A stretch of DNA of 64,000 nucleotides from Flavobacterium sp. Root901. GTDB taxonomy: Bacteria; Bacteroidota; Bacteroidia; Flavobacteriales; Flavobacteriaceae. The position numbers were made by a program, and so were the translations under genes. The stretch covers positions 58,779 through 122,778 of the forward strand of contig NZ_LMJB01000007.1 of the NCBI RefSeq assembly GCF_001429765.1, written 5' to 3'. Below, piece by piece: positions 34,077 to 42,698 of this stretch (position 1 is the stretch's first letter; every line of letters begins with the position of its first letter). Below the pieces are notes generated by a model that saw only the letters and a list, made by a program, of their open reading frames with translations, had not been told where the DNA came from and ran no database searches.

Positions 34077-34135
34077 CTTTCGCAGATTAGGCAGATTTTT
34101 TAATTGATGTACTCAGTCTGCATAATCTGCGAAAG
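34077..34135. repeat. 19-bp inverted repeat (extragenic hairpin)
   Basis: CTTTCGCAGATTAGGCAGA (34077-34095) and TCTGCATAATCTGCGAAAG (34117-34135) pair at 18 of 19 positions. It lies between the DUF1223 gene's stop and the kinase start, both on the minus strand, and may end the upstream transcript. Confidence 0.75.
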
Positions 34136-34173
34136 CTAAAAAATATTCTTTCTGTAATATTTGAAACAAAAAC

Positions 34174-34914
34174 TTAAGTACGTTTTATTCCTAAAATGGC
34201 ACCCGAATTCATATCCTGCACAAAACCAATAATTTCAAAATCCTGTGTATTGAAATTCTTAGGCAGACGAACCGATGCAGTTCCTTTTTTATTTTTATTT
34301 AAATCAACCGACTGAAGCTGACGAACGATCTGATAATGAGATAAAACACGGTTTGCATTTTCGCCTCTTTTTACATTGCTTTTCGCTTCTTTCTGAACAA
34401 CAGCAATAAACAAACGGCTGTTTTTTGAAGTTCCTTCAACACTATAATTTACAGAAAGATTATTGTCATTTTGATTCGTTTCTAAACTTACACTTGCCAA
34501 AGCAGGTTTTGAAACTGCCGGCTTAATTCCGTTTCGCAGGCTTGTTTCCTGAGAACCTACATAATCGATTTTTCCGTTAATGATTACTTGCGGCGTATAG
34601 ATTGGATCTTTGTCCATGTATTTGGCATAATCGTATTGTCTTTTAGTAAAATCGGCATTGCTAAAAATATCTTTCCAGCCTTGTTTGTCCCAATAATCAA
34701 CATGATATGCCAATACGTAAACATTTTTGTCTTTTAATTCATTCTGAATTTTTCCAAGTAATTCATCTGCCGGCGGACAGCTTGAACAGCCTTCGGAAGT
34801 ATATAATTCTAAAAGGGCAAAACCTTTTTTATCCTGATTGCTTTGACTGAAAATGGTGTTTCCTGTTAAGAAAAACAACATTGCAAAAGCACTTATTATT
34901 TTTATCTTTTTCAT
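34174..34914 (-). CDS. DUF1223 thioredoxin-like exported protein
   Basis: The 246-residue protein has a signal peptide (IISAFAMLFFLTGNTIFS) and the DUF1223 start LLELYTSEGCSSCPPADELL, a thioredoxin-fold segment with a CSSC motif, then YAKYMDKDPIYTPQVIINGK. Members are periplasmic and of unknown function, possibly redox-active through the cysteine pair. It follows an Ohr gene on the same strand, separated by hairpin repeats. Confidence 0.87.
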   Translation of the reverse strand: MKKIKIISAFAMLFFLTGNTIFSQSNQDKKGFALLELYTSEGCSSCPPADELLGKIQNELKDKNVYVLAYHVDYWDKQGWKDIFSNADFTKRQYDYAKYMDKDPIYTPQVIINGKIDYVGSQETSLRNGIKPAVSKPALASVSLETNQNDNNLSVNYSVEGTSKNSRLFIAVVQKEAKSNVKRGENANRVLSHYQIVRQLQSVDLNKNKKGTASVRLPKNFNTQDFEIIGFVQDMNSGAILGIKRT

Positions 34915-34929
34915 GATTCTTATTTTATT

Positions 34930-35014
34930 CCTGCAAGGATTTTAAAACTTTGCAGGTGTTTTTTATTTATAAAGTATACAATTAAACCTGCAAGGTTTTA
35001 AATCCTTGCAGGTT
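34930..35014 (-). repeat. Hairpin repeats after the ohr gene
   Basis: AACCTGCAAGG / CCTTGCAGGTT (34985-34995, 35004-35014) is a perfect 11-bp hairpin just past the ohr stop. A second, looser copy (CCTGCAAGG ... TTTGCAGG, then TTTTTT) lies at about 34930-34965. The repeated motif suggests a family of extragenic elements that also terminate transcription. Confidence 0.65.
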
Positions 35015-35019
35015 GGAAA

Positions 35020-35430
35020 TTACAGAATATTAATTTCAACGTTTATATTTCCTCTTGTTGCTTTTGAGTAAGGACAAGTCTGATGTGCCTGCGCTGCCAA
35101 AGATCGTGCTGTATCGTATTCAATTCCCGGAAGGCTGATGTTCAAGCGTGCCTGCAAAGAATATTCTCCTTCTGTTACACACAAATCTACTTCTGCATCT
35201 ACAGCAGTTTCTGCCGGAAGTTTCACTCCTAGTTTTGAAGCGGCAATTCCCAAAGCTCCAATAAAACATGCTGACCATCCCGCAGCAAACAACTGCTCCG
35301 GATTTGTTCCCGGACGTGATGATCCCGGAGCACTTAATTTGATATTCAACTGCTCATCTGAACTTTGTGAAGCTCCTTCACGTCCGCCTGTTGTATGTGT
35401 TTTTCCTGTGTATAAGATTTTTGTTTCCAT
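35020..35430 (-). CDS. ohr: Organic hydroperoxide resistance protein (Ohr)
   Basis: The 136-residue protein fits Ohr: TGGREGASQSSDEQLNIKLSAPGSS, the peroxidatic cysteine in GWSACFIGAL (Cys55) and the resolving cysteine in HQTCPYSKATRGN (Cys119). Ohr reduces organic hydroperoxides using lipoyl thiols. No OhrR gene is adjacent; the MarR gene at 53.3 kb is too far to assign. Together with OsmC at 50.6 kb the window has two related peroxidases. Confidence 0.92.
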   Translation of the reverse strand: METKILYTGKTHTTGGREGASQSSDEQLNIKLSAPGSSRPGTNPEQLFAAGWSACFIGALGIAASKLGVKLPAETAVDAEVDLCVTEGEYSLQARLNISLPGIEYDTARSLAAQAHQTCPYSKATRGNINVEINIL

Positions 35431-35523
35431 GTTTAAAAATTTTAGATTGTTGATTTTAGATTATTTGAATTTTGTAATTGAAATTTATTTTTGAATTGGA
35501 ATTTGGAATTTAAAAATTGAAAT

Positions 35524-36507
35524 TTATTTTAGTTGATCTACATCAATTATCGCTTGTGCAAATGATTTTGGGTCTTCCTGCGGAACGTTATGCCCTATTC
35601 CTTTTAAAATTCTGTGTTCGTATTTTCCTGTAAATTTGTTTGCATAAGCTTTTCCATCCGCGAAAGCGCCGTCAAAATCACTTCCTATCGTAATCGTTGG
35701 TACTTTAATTTCAGGTTTTGCTGCAAGGCGTTTTTCTAAGTTATCGTATTTAGCTTCTCCTGCTTCCAGAGATTGTCTCCATCTGTAATTGTGAATTACG
35801 ATTGCGACGTGATCCGGATTCTCAAAAGACTGTGCCGTTTGATCGTAAGTTGCTTTATCGAAATTCCATAACGGAGAAGCGATCTGCCAGATTTGTTTGT
35901 TAAATTCGTAGGTATTTTGGCTGTAGCCTAATTTTCCTCTTTCGGTTGCAAAATAATACTGGTACCACCATCCTAATTCAGCTTTTGGAGGAAGCGGTTT
36001 TAAATTGGCTTCTAAATTCACAACCAGATAACCGCTTACAGAAACCAGACCTTTTACACGTTCCGGCCAAAGTGCAGCCGTAACGACTGCGGTTCTGGCT
36101 CCCCAGTCAAATCCGCCAATAACGGCTTTATCTATTTTTAATGCATCCATAAAAGCAATAATATCAGTTGCTAATGCTGCCTGCTGTCCGTTTCTGAAAG
36201 TGTCTTTAGAAAGAAAAGTTGTAGTGCCGAATCCTCTCAAATAAGGTGTAAATACATGATAACCTTTTGAAACTAAAATAGGAACCACTTCGTTATAGCT
36301 GTGTATATCATACGGCCATCCGTGAAGTAAGATTACAGGCGTTCCGTTTGAAGGACCTGCTTCGGTATAACCTACATTCAATAATCCGGCGTTGATTTGT
36401 TTTAAAGTTCCCAGTGAACTGTTTTGTGCATTTATAGCTGCTGTATTTACTAAAAGAAAGACAATTAAAAGAAAGGTTTTGTTTTTGATTTTTATTATAG
36501 TTTTCAT
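35524..36507 (-). CDS. Exported alpha/beta hydrolase, epoxide hydrolase-like
   Basis: The 327-residue protein has an N-terminal signal (FLLIVFLLVNTAAINAQ) and the epoxide-hydrolase layout: HGWP oxyanion motif (VILLHGWPYDIHSYNEV), aspartate nucleophile in GGFDWGARTA, and a catalytic His in GIGHNVPQEDP. Haloalkane dehalogenase-type activity is an alternative. It should act in the periplasm. The promoter carries two 13-bp boxes shared with the DoxX and cupin genes. Confidence 0.87.
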   Translation of the reverse strand: MKTIIKIKNKTFLLIVFLLVNTAAINAQNSSLGTLKQINAGLLNVGYTEAGPSNGTPVILLHGWPYDIHSYNEVVPILVSKGYHVFTPYLRGFGTTTFLSKDTFRNGQQAALATDIIAFMDALKIDKAVIGGFDWGARTAVVTAALWPERVKGLVSVSGYLVVNLEANLKPLPPKAELGWWYQYYFATERGKLGYSQNTYEFNKQIWQIASPLWNFDKATYDQTAQSFENPDHVAIVIHNYRWRQSLEAGEAKYDNLEKRLAAKPEIKVPTITIGSDFDGAFADGKAYANKFTGKYEHRILKGIGHNVPQEDPKSFAQAIIDVDQLK

Positions 36508-36551
36508 AATTTTTGATTTTTTATTATTTGATTATCAGTTAATTTCTTCGT

Positions 36552-36626
36552 CAAAGATATCTTGGTAATCCTCGTTTTGAAAGGAGAAAAAAGGTGAAGT
36601 GGACAAAGTAAAAGGTAAAATGGACA
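36552..36626 (-). promoter_or_regulatory. Paired activator boxes and promoter of the alpha/beta hydrolase
   Basis: On the minus strand TGTCCATTTTACC (36626-36614) and TGTCCACTTCACC (36605-36593) are direct repeats 21 bases apart. Thirty-three bases on is TATCTTTG (36559-36552), a perfect TAnnTTTG box. Geometry matches the sites at 29554 and 37252. Confidence 0.8.
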
Positions 36627-36657
36627 GGGTAATTGTGAATTATTAATTGTGAATTGT

Positions 36658-36722
36658 AGTTTAACCGTAAAGGGCGCTATGGTTTATGCAATCGCTATAG
36701 TTATCGGGATTGCGGTTAAACT
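36658..36722. repeat. Inverted extragenic repeat
   Basis: AGTTTAACCG (36658-36667) and CGGTTAAACT (36713-36722) form a perfect 10-bp pair around a partly self-complementary middle. Similar ends (TTTAACCG / CGGTTAAA) flank the repeat at 37357-37435, so both belong to one repeat family. Confidence 0.6.
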
Positions 36723-36755
36723 TCCCACATTTCAACCTGAAATATAAACTTGAAA

Positions 36756-37169
36756 CTATTTTTTCATAACTAAAACCGGTTTTCCTTTTTCAACAATATA
36801 AGTGGCCAGTTCTGAAGCCTTTGCATTAGTATTATTTTTAGCGGAATGAACAACCCCGGCGGGAATAAAAAGTACTTCTCCGGCTTTTAAAGTAATAGGC
36901 GCCTGCCCTTCTACTTCATATTCAAGTGAACCTTCTAATACATAAATAATTTCTTCGCCCGGATGAGAATGTTTTCCGAAAGCGGTATGTCCGTCAAAAT
37001 CAATTCGGGCCTGAACTGTTTCTCTTCCCGGAATACTTAAATCGTGTTTTTGTAAATCAGTTCTTTTTATTCCGGTTTGTGCTGCAATTTGATTGGGAAT
37101 TAAAAAAGCAATTATTCCTAAAATGATAATAGCTATTATAACCCACGTTTTTTGTTTTTTAGTTTCCAT
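36756..37169 (-). CDS. Membrane-anchored cupin protein
   Basis: The 137-residue protein has an N-terminal hydrophobic segment (WVIIAIIILGIIAFLIP) and a cupin barrel with metal-type ligands (HSHPGEEIIYVLEGSLEYEVEG, then PAGVVHSAKNN). It is probably exported or anchored facing the periplasm. Cupins of this size may be dioxygenases or small-molecule binders. The promoter shares the paired 13-bp boxes with two other genes here, which suggests one stress or substrate response. Confidence 0.85.
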   Translation of the reverse strand: METKKQKTWVIIAIIILGIIAFLIPNQIAAQTGIKRTDLQKHDLSIPGRETVQARIDFDGHTAFGKHSHPGEEIIYVLEGSLEYEVEGQAPITLKAGEVLFIPAGVVHSAKNNTNAKASELATYIVEKGKPVLVMKK

Positions 37170-37210
37170 AACTTTTGATTTAAATTATTTGTTTGTGTTA
37201 ATTTCTATGT

Positions 37211-37285
37211 CAAAAGTAGAGCGGTAACCTTTCTTATGAAACGATAAAAAAGTCGAAACGGGCAAACTTTAGGGCGAAGCGGACA
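37211..37285 (-). promoter_or_regulatory. Paired activator boxes and promoter of the cupin gene
   Basis: On the minus strand TGTCCGCTTCGCC (37285-37273) and TGCCCGTTTCGAC (37264-37252) are direct repeats 21 bases apart, followed 34 bases on by TACTTTTG (37218-37211), a perfect -7 box. Confidence 0.8.
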
Positions 37286-37356
37286 GGGTGAATTGTGAAT
37301 GAAATGAGTTGTGACCCAATCTCAAAGCATGCTATGATTATTTACTTTTAAGAATC

Positions 37357-37435
37357 TTTAACCGTACAAAGGCCGCAAAGCTATTGGTTGAATAACTTTG
37401 CGGCCTTTGTGTAACCTAAACTCTTTGCGGTTAAA
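37357..37435. repeat. Long hairpin repeat between the cupin promoter and an SDR
   Basis: ACAAAGGCCGCAAAG (37366-37380) pairs perfectly with CTTTGCGGCCTTTGT (37396-37410), and outer arms TTTAACCG / CGGTTAAA lie at 37357 and 37428. It lies 17 bases past the SDR stop (minus strand) and may end that transcript. Confidence 0.75.
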
Positions 37436-37452
37436 CTATTTCATACATATAA

Positions 37453-38196
37453 TTAAGCCAGCACCATTCCGCCGTCTATTATAAAATCGGAGCCGGTTAT
37501 GAATTTGGCTGCATCACTGCTTAGATACGAAACCATTTTAGCAACATCTTCTGATTTTCCCATTTGTTTTAAAGGAACCTTCTCTACCACCACATTCATA
37601 ATACTATTTACAGCTGCTTCATCTAAACCTACTTTCTTCATTACTTCGGTTTCTGTTGGTCCCGGGCTAACAGAATTTACTCTGATTTTTCTTGGCGCTA
37701 ATTCTAATGCCGCAGTTCTCATAACCGAATTCAGGGCAGTTTTACTTGCCGAATAAACCGATGATCCGGGGCCCGGCATACTGGCAGTATTGGAAGACAG
37801 AAAGACTACCGATGCCCCATCGTTCAAAATAGGAATAAAACGGCTTAAAGTAAAATAAGCGCCTTTTAAATTCACATTCATAATGCTGTCAAACTGTTCT
37901 TCTGATGCCTGTTCGATGGTACCTAAACCGGCAATTCCGGCATTGATAAATAATATGTCTATTTTGCCAAAATCTTGTTTAACTTTTAATGCCAGGCTGT
38001 CAATGTCTGCAACACTCGACTGATCGGCAGTTATGTCTGTAACGCCCAATTCCAGTGCTGCTTTTTCAATTGCCTCTTTTCTTCTTCCGGTAATAACAAC
38101 CTTTACCCCTTCTAATTTTAACTGTTTGGCCGCTGCATAGCCTATACCGCTGTTTCCGCCTGTAATAACTGCTATTTTATCTTTTAAATTTTCCAT
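37453..38196 (-). CDS. SDR-family NAD(P)-dependent oxidoreductase
   Basis: The 247-residue classical SDR has TGGNSGIGYAAA, TGRRKEAIE (NADPH-type), NAGIAGLG, the serine in FLSSNTASM and YSASK, and a typical C-terminal FIIDGGMVLA. Substrate unknown. It stands alone; no paired boxes are found upstream. Confidence 0.9.
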   Translation of the reverse strand: MENLKDKIAVITGGNSGIGYAAAKQLKLEGVKVVITGRRKEAIEKAALELGVTDITADQSSVADIDSLALKVKQDFGKIDILFINAGIAGLGTIEQASEEQFDSIMNVNLKGAYFTLSRFIPILNDGASVVFLSSNTASMPGPGSSVYSASKTALNSVMRTAALELAPRKIRVNSVSPGPTETEVMKKVGLDEAAVNSIMNVVVEKVPLKQMGKSEDVAKMVSYLSSDAAKFITGSDFIIDGGMVLA

Positions 38197-38467
38197 TTTT
38201 TTATATTAAAAATTATCGGCACAAATTTAAATTGTAAAACACATTGCTTTTTTAAAGGTATCACAGAGTATACTAAAAGTAAAAATTAACATTTTAATAT
38301 TATCAAAATCCAGTTTTAACCAAATCGAAAAAATTACTGTTAAAAATTAATCCGTTTTTCTTATATATTTGGTTAAATTTATTCGATAAACGTAGTTTTA
38401 AAGGCAATTTATCTTAATTTACTTTTAAAACTTCATTAAACAGCTGTTAAAAGTTAACAAGACTGCA
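38197..38467. other. Intergenic region between divergent SDR and kaiC genes
   Basis: About 270 AT-rich bases without a gene. TATATTTG at 38364-38371 reads toward kaiC and could be a second promoter, but no TTG lies at the right distance. Confidence 0.4.
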
Positions 38468-38497
38468 TTGTAAATCCTGTAAGAAAATGTATATTTG
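38468..38497 (+). promoter_or_regulatory. kai operon promoter
   Basis: TTG (38468-38470), a 19-base spacer and TATATTTG (38490-38497) match the Bacteroidota consensus exactly. Transcription would start about 20 bases before the GTG at 38521. Confidence 0.8.
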
Positions 38498-38520
38498 AGT
38501 AATACTGAATTTATATTATT

Positions 38521-40194
38521 GTGCAGGAAAAAATTAGAACAAATCATTTTATATTCCCAAAAACTCCAACCGGGGTTGACGGATTAGACGAAATTACTGA
38601 GGGTGGTTTCCCTCAGGGACGTCCAACATTAATCTGCGGGGGTGCCGGATGTGGAAAAACTTTACTATCCATGCAGTTCATTATTAAAGGGATTACGCAG
38701 TATAACGAACCCGGCGTTTTTATGTCTTTTGAAGAGCCTTCAGATGATCTTACTTTAAATGTAAAATCATTGGGTTTTGACCTTGACCAGCTTAAAAAAG
38801 ATAAAAAACTTATAGTGGATCATGTACGTGTAGAACGATCAGAGATTGAAGAAGCCGGAGAATATGATCTTGACGGACTGTTTATTCGGTTAGGACACGC
38901 AATCGATTCTATTAAAGCCAAACGGGTTGTATTAGATACTATTGAATCTTTATTTGCAGGTCTTGACAATCAGGCAATTTTGAGAGCCGAATTAAGAAGA
39001 TTGTTTCACTGGCTTAAAACAAAAGGAGTTACAGCAATTATTACCGGAGAGCGCGGCGAAGCAACCTTAACCCGTCAGGGATTAGAAGAGTATGTTTCAG
39101 ATTGTGTTATTGTACTCGATCATCGTGTTATCGAACAGGTTTCGACAAGAAGACTCCGAATTGTAAAATACAGAGGTTCTACTCACGGAACAAATGAATA
39201 TCCGTTTTTAATCGATGAAGATGGTATTTCGGTACTTCCTATTACATCGTTAAAACTGGACAACGAAGTTTCTTCTGAGATTATTTCCACAGGAGTTCCC
39301 GGACTGAACGAAATGTTTAACAGCGGCGGATTTTACCGCGGAAGCAACATTTTAATATCTGGAACTGCCGGAACAGCCAAGACTACTGTTGCTTGTTATT
39401 TTGCGAATGAACAATGCAAGAAGAACGAAAAAACCATTTATTTTGCTTTTGAAGAATCGCCTCAGCAATTGGTTCGCAATATGAAATCAATTGGAATTGA
39501 TCTTAACAAACACATCAAGAAAGGCATTTTGCAGATTCATTCTGCACGTCCATCCTTAAACGGTCTTGAACTGCATTTACTGACACTCAGAAAATTAATT
39601 AAAGAGTATAAACCTACGACCATAATTATTGATCCTATAAGTAATCTTATTTCAGTAGGAAGCGAACACGAAGTACGCTCTATGCTGGTAAGGTTAATTG
39701 ATATGCTCAAGGCCAATAATATTACGGCGATGTTTACCTCTTTAAATAAACAGACTGATAATTTCAGGCCAGATCTGGCAGAAGAATCTGTATCTTCTTT
39801 AGTAGATACATGGATTACGGTTCGTGATATGGAAGGTGTTGGCGAAAGAAACCGCGGTATTTTTATTATCAAAGCCAGAGGAATGGGACATTCTAATCAG
39901 GTTAGGGAATTTGTGATTACAAGCAAAGGAATTGAATTACTTGATGTAGAATTAGGTCCGCAGGGAATATTAACCGGAGCCGCAAGAAAATCGCATCAGT
40001 TAAAGAAAACTATTTCTGATATCAAGCTTCAAAACGAAATCAGCCGTAAAGACCGCGAAATTGAACGTAAGCGTAAAGTACTTGAAGCTAATGTTGAAGC
40101 CCTGAGAACCGAATTTGAATCGGCTGAAGAAGAATTAAGCATTCTGAAAGCAACAGAAGAATTACACGCTAAATTATCTTCTAAGAAAAAATAA
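38521..40194 (+). CDS. kaiC: KaiC-like circadian-clock-type ATPase
   Basis: The 557-residue protein has two RecA-type KaiC domains: Walker A GGAGCGKT (40-47) and GTAGTAKT (281-288), with Walker B strands ([20 protein letters not shown]). In the second domain the autophosphorylation pair that is Ser-Thr in cyanobacterial KaiC is Ser425-Ser426 ([10 protein letters not shown]). The C-terminal ~60 residues form a charged coiled coil. Start is GTG at 38521 behind a strong promoter. KaiC homologues outside cyanobacteria, without KaiA, are linked to stress and timing functions; that role here is inferred from the KaiB and kinase partners. Confidence 0.93.
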   Translation: MQEKIRTNHFIFPKTPTGVDGLDEITEGGFPQGRPTLICGGAGCGKTLLSMQFIIKGITQYNEPGVFMSFEEPSDDLTLNVKSLGFDLDQLKKDKKLIVDHVRVERSEIEEAGEYDLDGLFIRLGHAIDSIKAKRVVLDTIESLFAGLDNQAILRAELRRLFHWLKTKGVTAIITGERGEATLTRQGLEEYVSDCVIVLDHRVIEQVSTRRLRIVKYRGSTHGTNEYPFLIDEDGISVLPITSLKLDNEVSSEIISTGVPGLNEMFNSGGFYRGSNILISGTAGTAKTTVACYFANEQCKKNEKTIYFAFEESPQQLVRNMKSIGIDLNKHIKKGILQIHSARPSLNGLELHLLTLRKLIKEYKPTTIIIDPISNLISVGSEHEVRSMLVRLIDMLKANNITAMFTSLNKQTDNFRPDLAEESVSSLVDTWITVRDMEGVGERNRGIFIIKARGMGHSNQVREFVITSKGIELLDVELGPQGILTGAARKSHQLKKTISDIKLQNEISRKDREIERKRKVLEANVEALRTEFESAEEELSILKATEELHAKLSSKKK

Positions 40195-40201
40195 CAGCAA
40201 A

Positions 40202-40495
40202 ATGAAAAAAGAAGTAGCCGAATGGCAATTATTGCTCTATATAGCAGGTCAGACGCCAAAATCGATCAAGGCGCTTGAGAATATAAAAAAGTACGCCGAG
40301 GAACATTTAAAAGGAAAATACAGCATCGAAATTATCGATTTGCTGAAGAATCCGCAATTGGCAGAAGGCGACCAAATTTTGGCTGTACCAACCTTGGTAA
40401 GGAAATTTCCAGAACCTATTCGTAAAATAATTGGAGATCTTTCTAACGAGGAAAGAGTGCTTGTAGGACTAAATATCAAACCTATAAACGCATAA
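40202..40495 (+). CDS. kaiB: KaiB-like protein 1
   Basis: A 97-residue thioredoxin-like Kai[59 protein letters not shown] and [14 protein letters not shown] match the family. KaiB binds the KaiC ring and resets its activity. Seven bases behind kaiC, four bases ahead of a second kaiB. Confidence 0.92.
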   Translation: MKKEVAEWQLLLYIAGQTPKSIKALENIKKYAEEHLKGKYSIEIIDLLKNPQLAEGDQILAVPTLVRKFPEPIRKIIGDLSNEERVLVGLNIKPINA

Positions 40496-40498
40496 ATT

Positions 40499-40795
40499 AT
40501 GGAAGATTCATCTGATGGCACAAGTACAACCAAACATAAGTTTAAACTTTTTGTTTCAGGTATGTCTGTTAAATCAGGGCATGCAATCGAAAATTTACGC
40601 AGTATATGCGATACTTATCTCAATGGAAATTACGAAATTGAAATCGTAGACATCAGCCGGGATAAAGAACAAGCCCTGATTTATCAGATTGTAGCAATTC
40701 CTACGTTATTAAAGATCAGTCCTGAGCCCAAAAGAATCATTTTAGGTGATTTATCAGATAAAGACAAAGTACTAAAAATATTAAATATTAGTTAG
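40499..40795 (+). CDS. kaiB: KaiB-like protein 2
   Basis: A 98-residue KaiB paralogue (FKLFVSGMSVKSGHAIENLRSICDTYL, IEIVDISRDKEQALIYQIVAIPTLLKISPEPKRIILGDLSD). It is clearly diverged from the first copy, so this is not a recent duplication. Two KaiB proteins could compete for KaiC or pass the signal to the kinase next door. Confidence 0.92.
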   Translation: MEDSSDGTSTTKHKFKLFVSGMSVKSGHAIENLRSICDTYLNGNYEIEIVDISRDKEQALIYQIVAIPTLLKISPEPKRIILGDLSDKDKVLKILNIS

Positions 40796-40798
40796 AAT

Positions 40799-42055
40799 TT
40801 GGAGGTTACCGATAAAAATATAGAATCGTTATTGACGCAGATCGCGTCATTAAAAGAACGGCTTTTTGAAGCCAACAGTATAGTCGAAGCCATTAAAGAA
40901 GGAGATGTAGACGCACTGGTAGTAAACACCAACGGAGTTCCGCAGCTTTATTCTCTTGAAACGGCCGATTATACGTACAGGCTTCTTATTGAAAAGTTCC
41001 GACAGGGTGCGCTCAGTATTTCGCGTAACGGACTCATTTTATACTGTAATGATTACTTTTCAGAACTCGTTGGCATTCCCACAGAGCAGATTGTCGGGAC
41101 TTATTTAAATGAATATTTTAATAATCCCAGCCAGTTTGTACAGCTTATCCAGGCGCTGCGGTACGGAATTGCAACTCATGAAATCCTTATTAAATCAAAC
41201 AATGACAAAATAACTTTTCCTGCTTATATCGCTTTAACCGATCTGGAACCCGCCGTAGAAGCAATTGGAATCGTTATAACCGATTTAACAGAGAAGAAAA
41301 AACACGAAGAAGCCCTTATACGTCATCAGGAAGAATTAGAAGAAAAAATCAGGGAATTAAACCGCATCAATACTAATCTGGAAGAATTTATTCATGTTAT
41401 TTCGCACGATTTAAAAGAGCCGCTCCGAAAAATTGTAATGCATAATGACAGAATCGACGGAAGTTACCTTTCTGAAACGGATGCCAAATCAATGAACGTT
41501 TTAAAATCGTCGGCACTGCGTCTTAATTCACTTGTAGATGATTTAGTAAAATATTCGTCGCACACTGCACAGGAAGAACGAACCGAAGTTAATCTGAAAG
41601 CTATAATTTCTGAAGTTATCGAAGATCTGGAAATTATAATTGCAGACAAAAAAGCTAAAATTATAATAGGACAGCTTCCTCCTATAAAAGCTTCGAAAGT
41701 ACAGATTCGCCAGCTATTTGGGAATCTGATAACAAATGCTATAAAATACAGTAAAGATGCAGTGGCGCCTTTAATAGAAATTTATCAGGCGGAAAATTTA
41801 AATGCCGAAATGCCAAATCAAAATACTAAATTTGTAAAGATTCAGATTAAAGACAACGGAATTGGCATGGAGTCGAGCCATCTTCTTAAAATCTTTACTA
41901 TTTTTCAGCGCCTGCATGCCCGAAACGAATATTCAGGAAACGGTATTGGCCTTGCGATATGTAAAAAGATTATGGAAAATCACTCCGGAAACATTACCGT
42001 AGAAAGTAAACTGAATGAAGGAACGACATTTAATCTCTACTTTCCAATTTTATAA
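40799..42055 (+). CDS. PAS-domain histidine kinase of the kai operon
   Basis: The 418-residue cytoplasmic kinase has an N-terminal helix, a PAS domain (about 60-165), a coiled coil, HisKA with the acceptor in HVISHDLKEPLRKIV and a HATPase (NLITNAIKYS, DNGIGMESS, SGNGIGLAI). It starts at TTG (40799), three bases after kaiB2; GGAGG overlaps the start, so a slightly later start is possible. It resembles the kinase at 11460. Position suggests it is the output of the KaiBC module. Confidence 0.85.
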   Translation: MEVTDKNIESLLTQIASLKERLFEANSIVEAIKEGDVDALVVNTNGVPQLYSLETADYTYRLLIEKFRQGALSISRNGLILYCNDYFSELVGIPTEQIVGTYLNEYFNNPSQFVQLIQALRYGIATHEILIKSNNDKITFPAYIALTDLEPAVEAIGIVITDLTEKKKHEEALIRHQEELEEKIRELNRINTNLEEFIHVISHDLKEPLRKIVMHNDRIDGSYLSETDAKSMNVLKSSALRLNSLVDDLVKYSSHTAQEERTEVNLKAIISEVIEDLEIIIADKKAKIIIGQLPPIKASKVQIRQLFGNLITNAIKYSKDAVAPLIEIYQAENLNAEMPNQNTKFVKIQIKDNGIGMESSHLLKIFTIFQRLHARNEYSGNGIGLAICKKIMENHSGNITVESKLNEGTTFNLYFPIL

Positions 42056-42056
42056 A

Positions 42057-42461
42057 ATGCCACACAAAAATAATTTACATATCATAATTGCCGAAGATGA
42101 CAATGATGATGCTGATGTAATCTGCGAAACCTTTAGTAAAAACCCCAATTTTGGTAAAGTGAGCCTTGTAACCAATGGTGAAGAACTGCTTAATTACCTA
42201 AAAGACAAATCAAACGAAAACCCCGATGTAATCCTGACCGATATCAACATGCCAATTGTCGACGGTATCGAAGCTTTACAGCAAATCCTGAACAACTCCG
42301 ATTTAAAAGACATTCCCTGCTTTGTCTATTCAACCAGCATAAATCCGTCGTACAAAGAAAAATGCGACGATCTTGGTGTAAAAGCCTATCTTATAAAACC
42401 TTATTCTTTTGAGGCTTTCGCCGAAATTCCAAAGACTATTTTGAGTTTTATTGAGGCTTAA
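42057..42461 (+). CDS. Single-domain response regulator of the kai operon
   Basis: The 134-residue receiver has no output domain: IIIAEDDNDDADVICET, phospho-Asp in VILTDINMPIVDG, YSTSINPSYKEKC and the conserved Lys in YLIKPYSFEAF. The ATG at 42057 comes one base after the kinase stop; a longer frame from 42015 overlaps the kinase and is less likely. This Rcp-type regulator is the natural phosphoacceptor of the preceding kinase. Confidence 0.88.
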   Translation: MPHKNNLHIIIAEDDNDDADVICETFSKNPNFGKVSLVTNGEELLNYLKDKSNENPDVILTDINMPIVDGIEALQQILNNSDLKDIPCFVYSTSINPSYKEKCDDLGVKAYLIKPYSFEAFAEIPKTILSFIEA

Positions 42462-42484
42462 GGACATTTTTATTTGAAAATTTT

Positions 42485-42525
42485 AAAACCCTTGATCATT
42501 TTTATGATTGAGGGTTTGTTTTTTT
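42485..42525 (+). terminator. kai operon terminator
   Basis: Stem AAACCCT / AGGGTTT extended by ATCA/TGAT inside, followed by a G and a seven-T run, 23 bases past the last stop codon. Confidence 0.85.
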
Positions 42526-42610
42526 ATTGGGTTTTGAAAATACCGTAGAAATACTCGTTGTTTTGAATTTGGATTATTGATATACTTGTTGTAAATATTT
42601 TTTTAGTGAA

Positions 42611-42626
42611 TTACGGCTTACCGTAA
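42611..42626. promoter_or_regulatory. TTACGG palindrome before the VirE_N-type gene
   Basis: TTACGG-CTTA-CCGTAA is a perfect 6-bp inverted repeat about 72 bases upstream of the gene at 42699. Its half site is the same as in the palindrome at 18369, although the spacing is one base shorter. Confidence 0.45.
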
Positions 42627-42698
42627 AATTTAAAAAATTAAAATACAATATTTGTGGACTATACAATTTGATATCTAAATTCATAAACATCAATAAAT

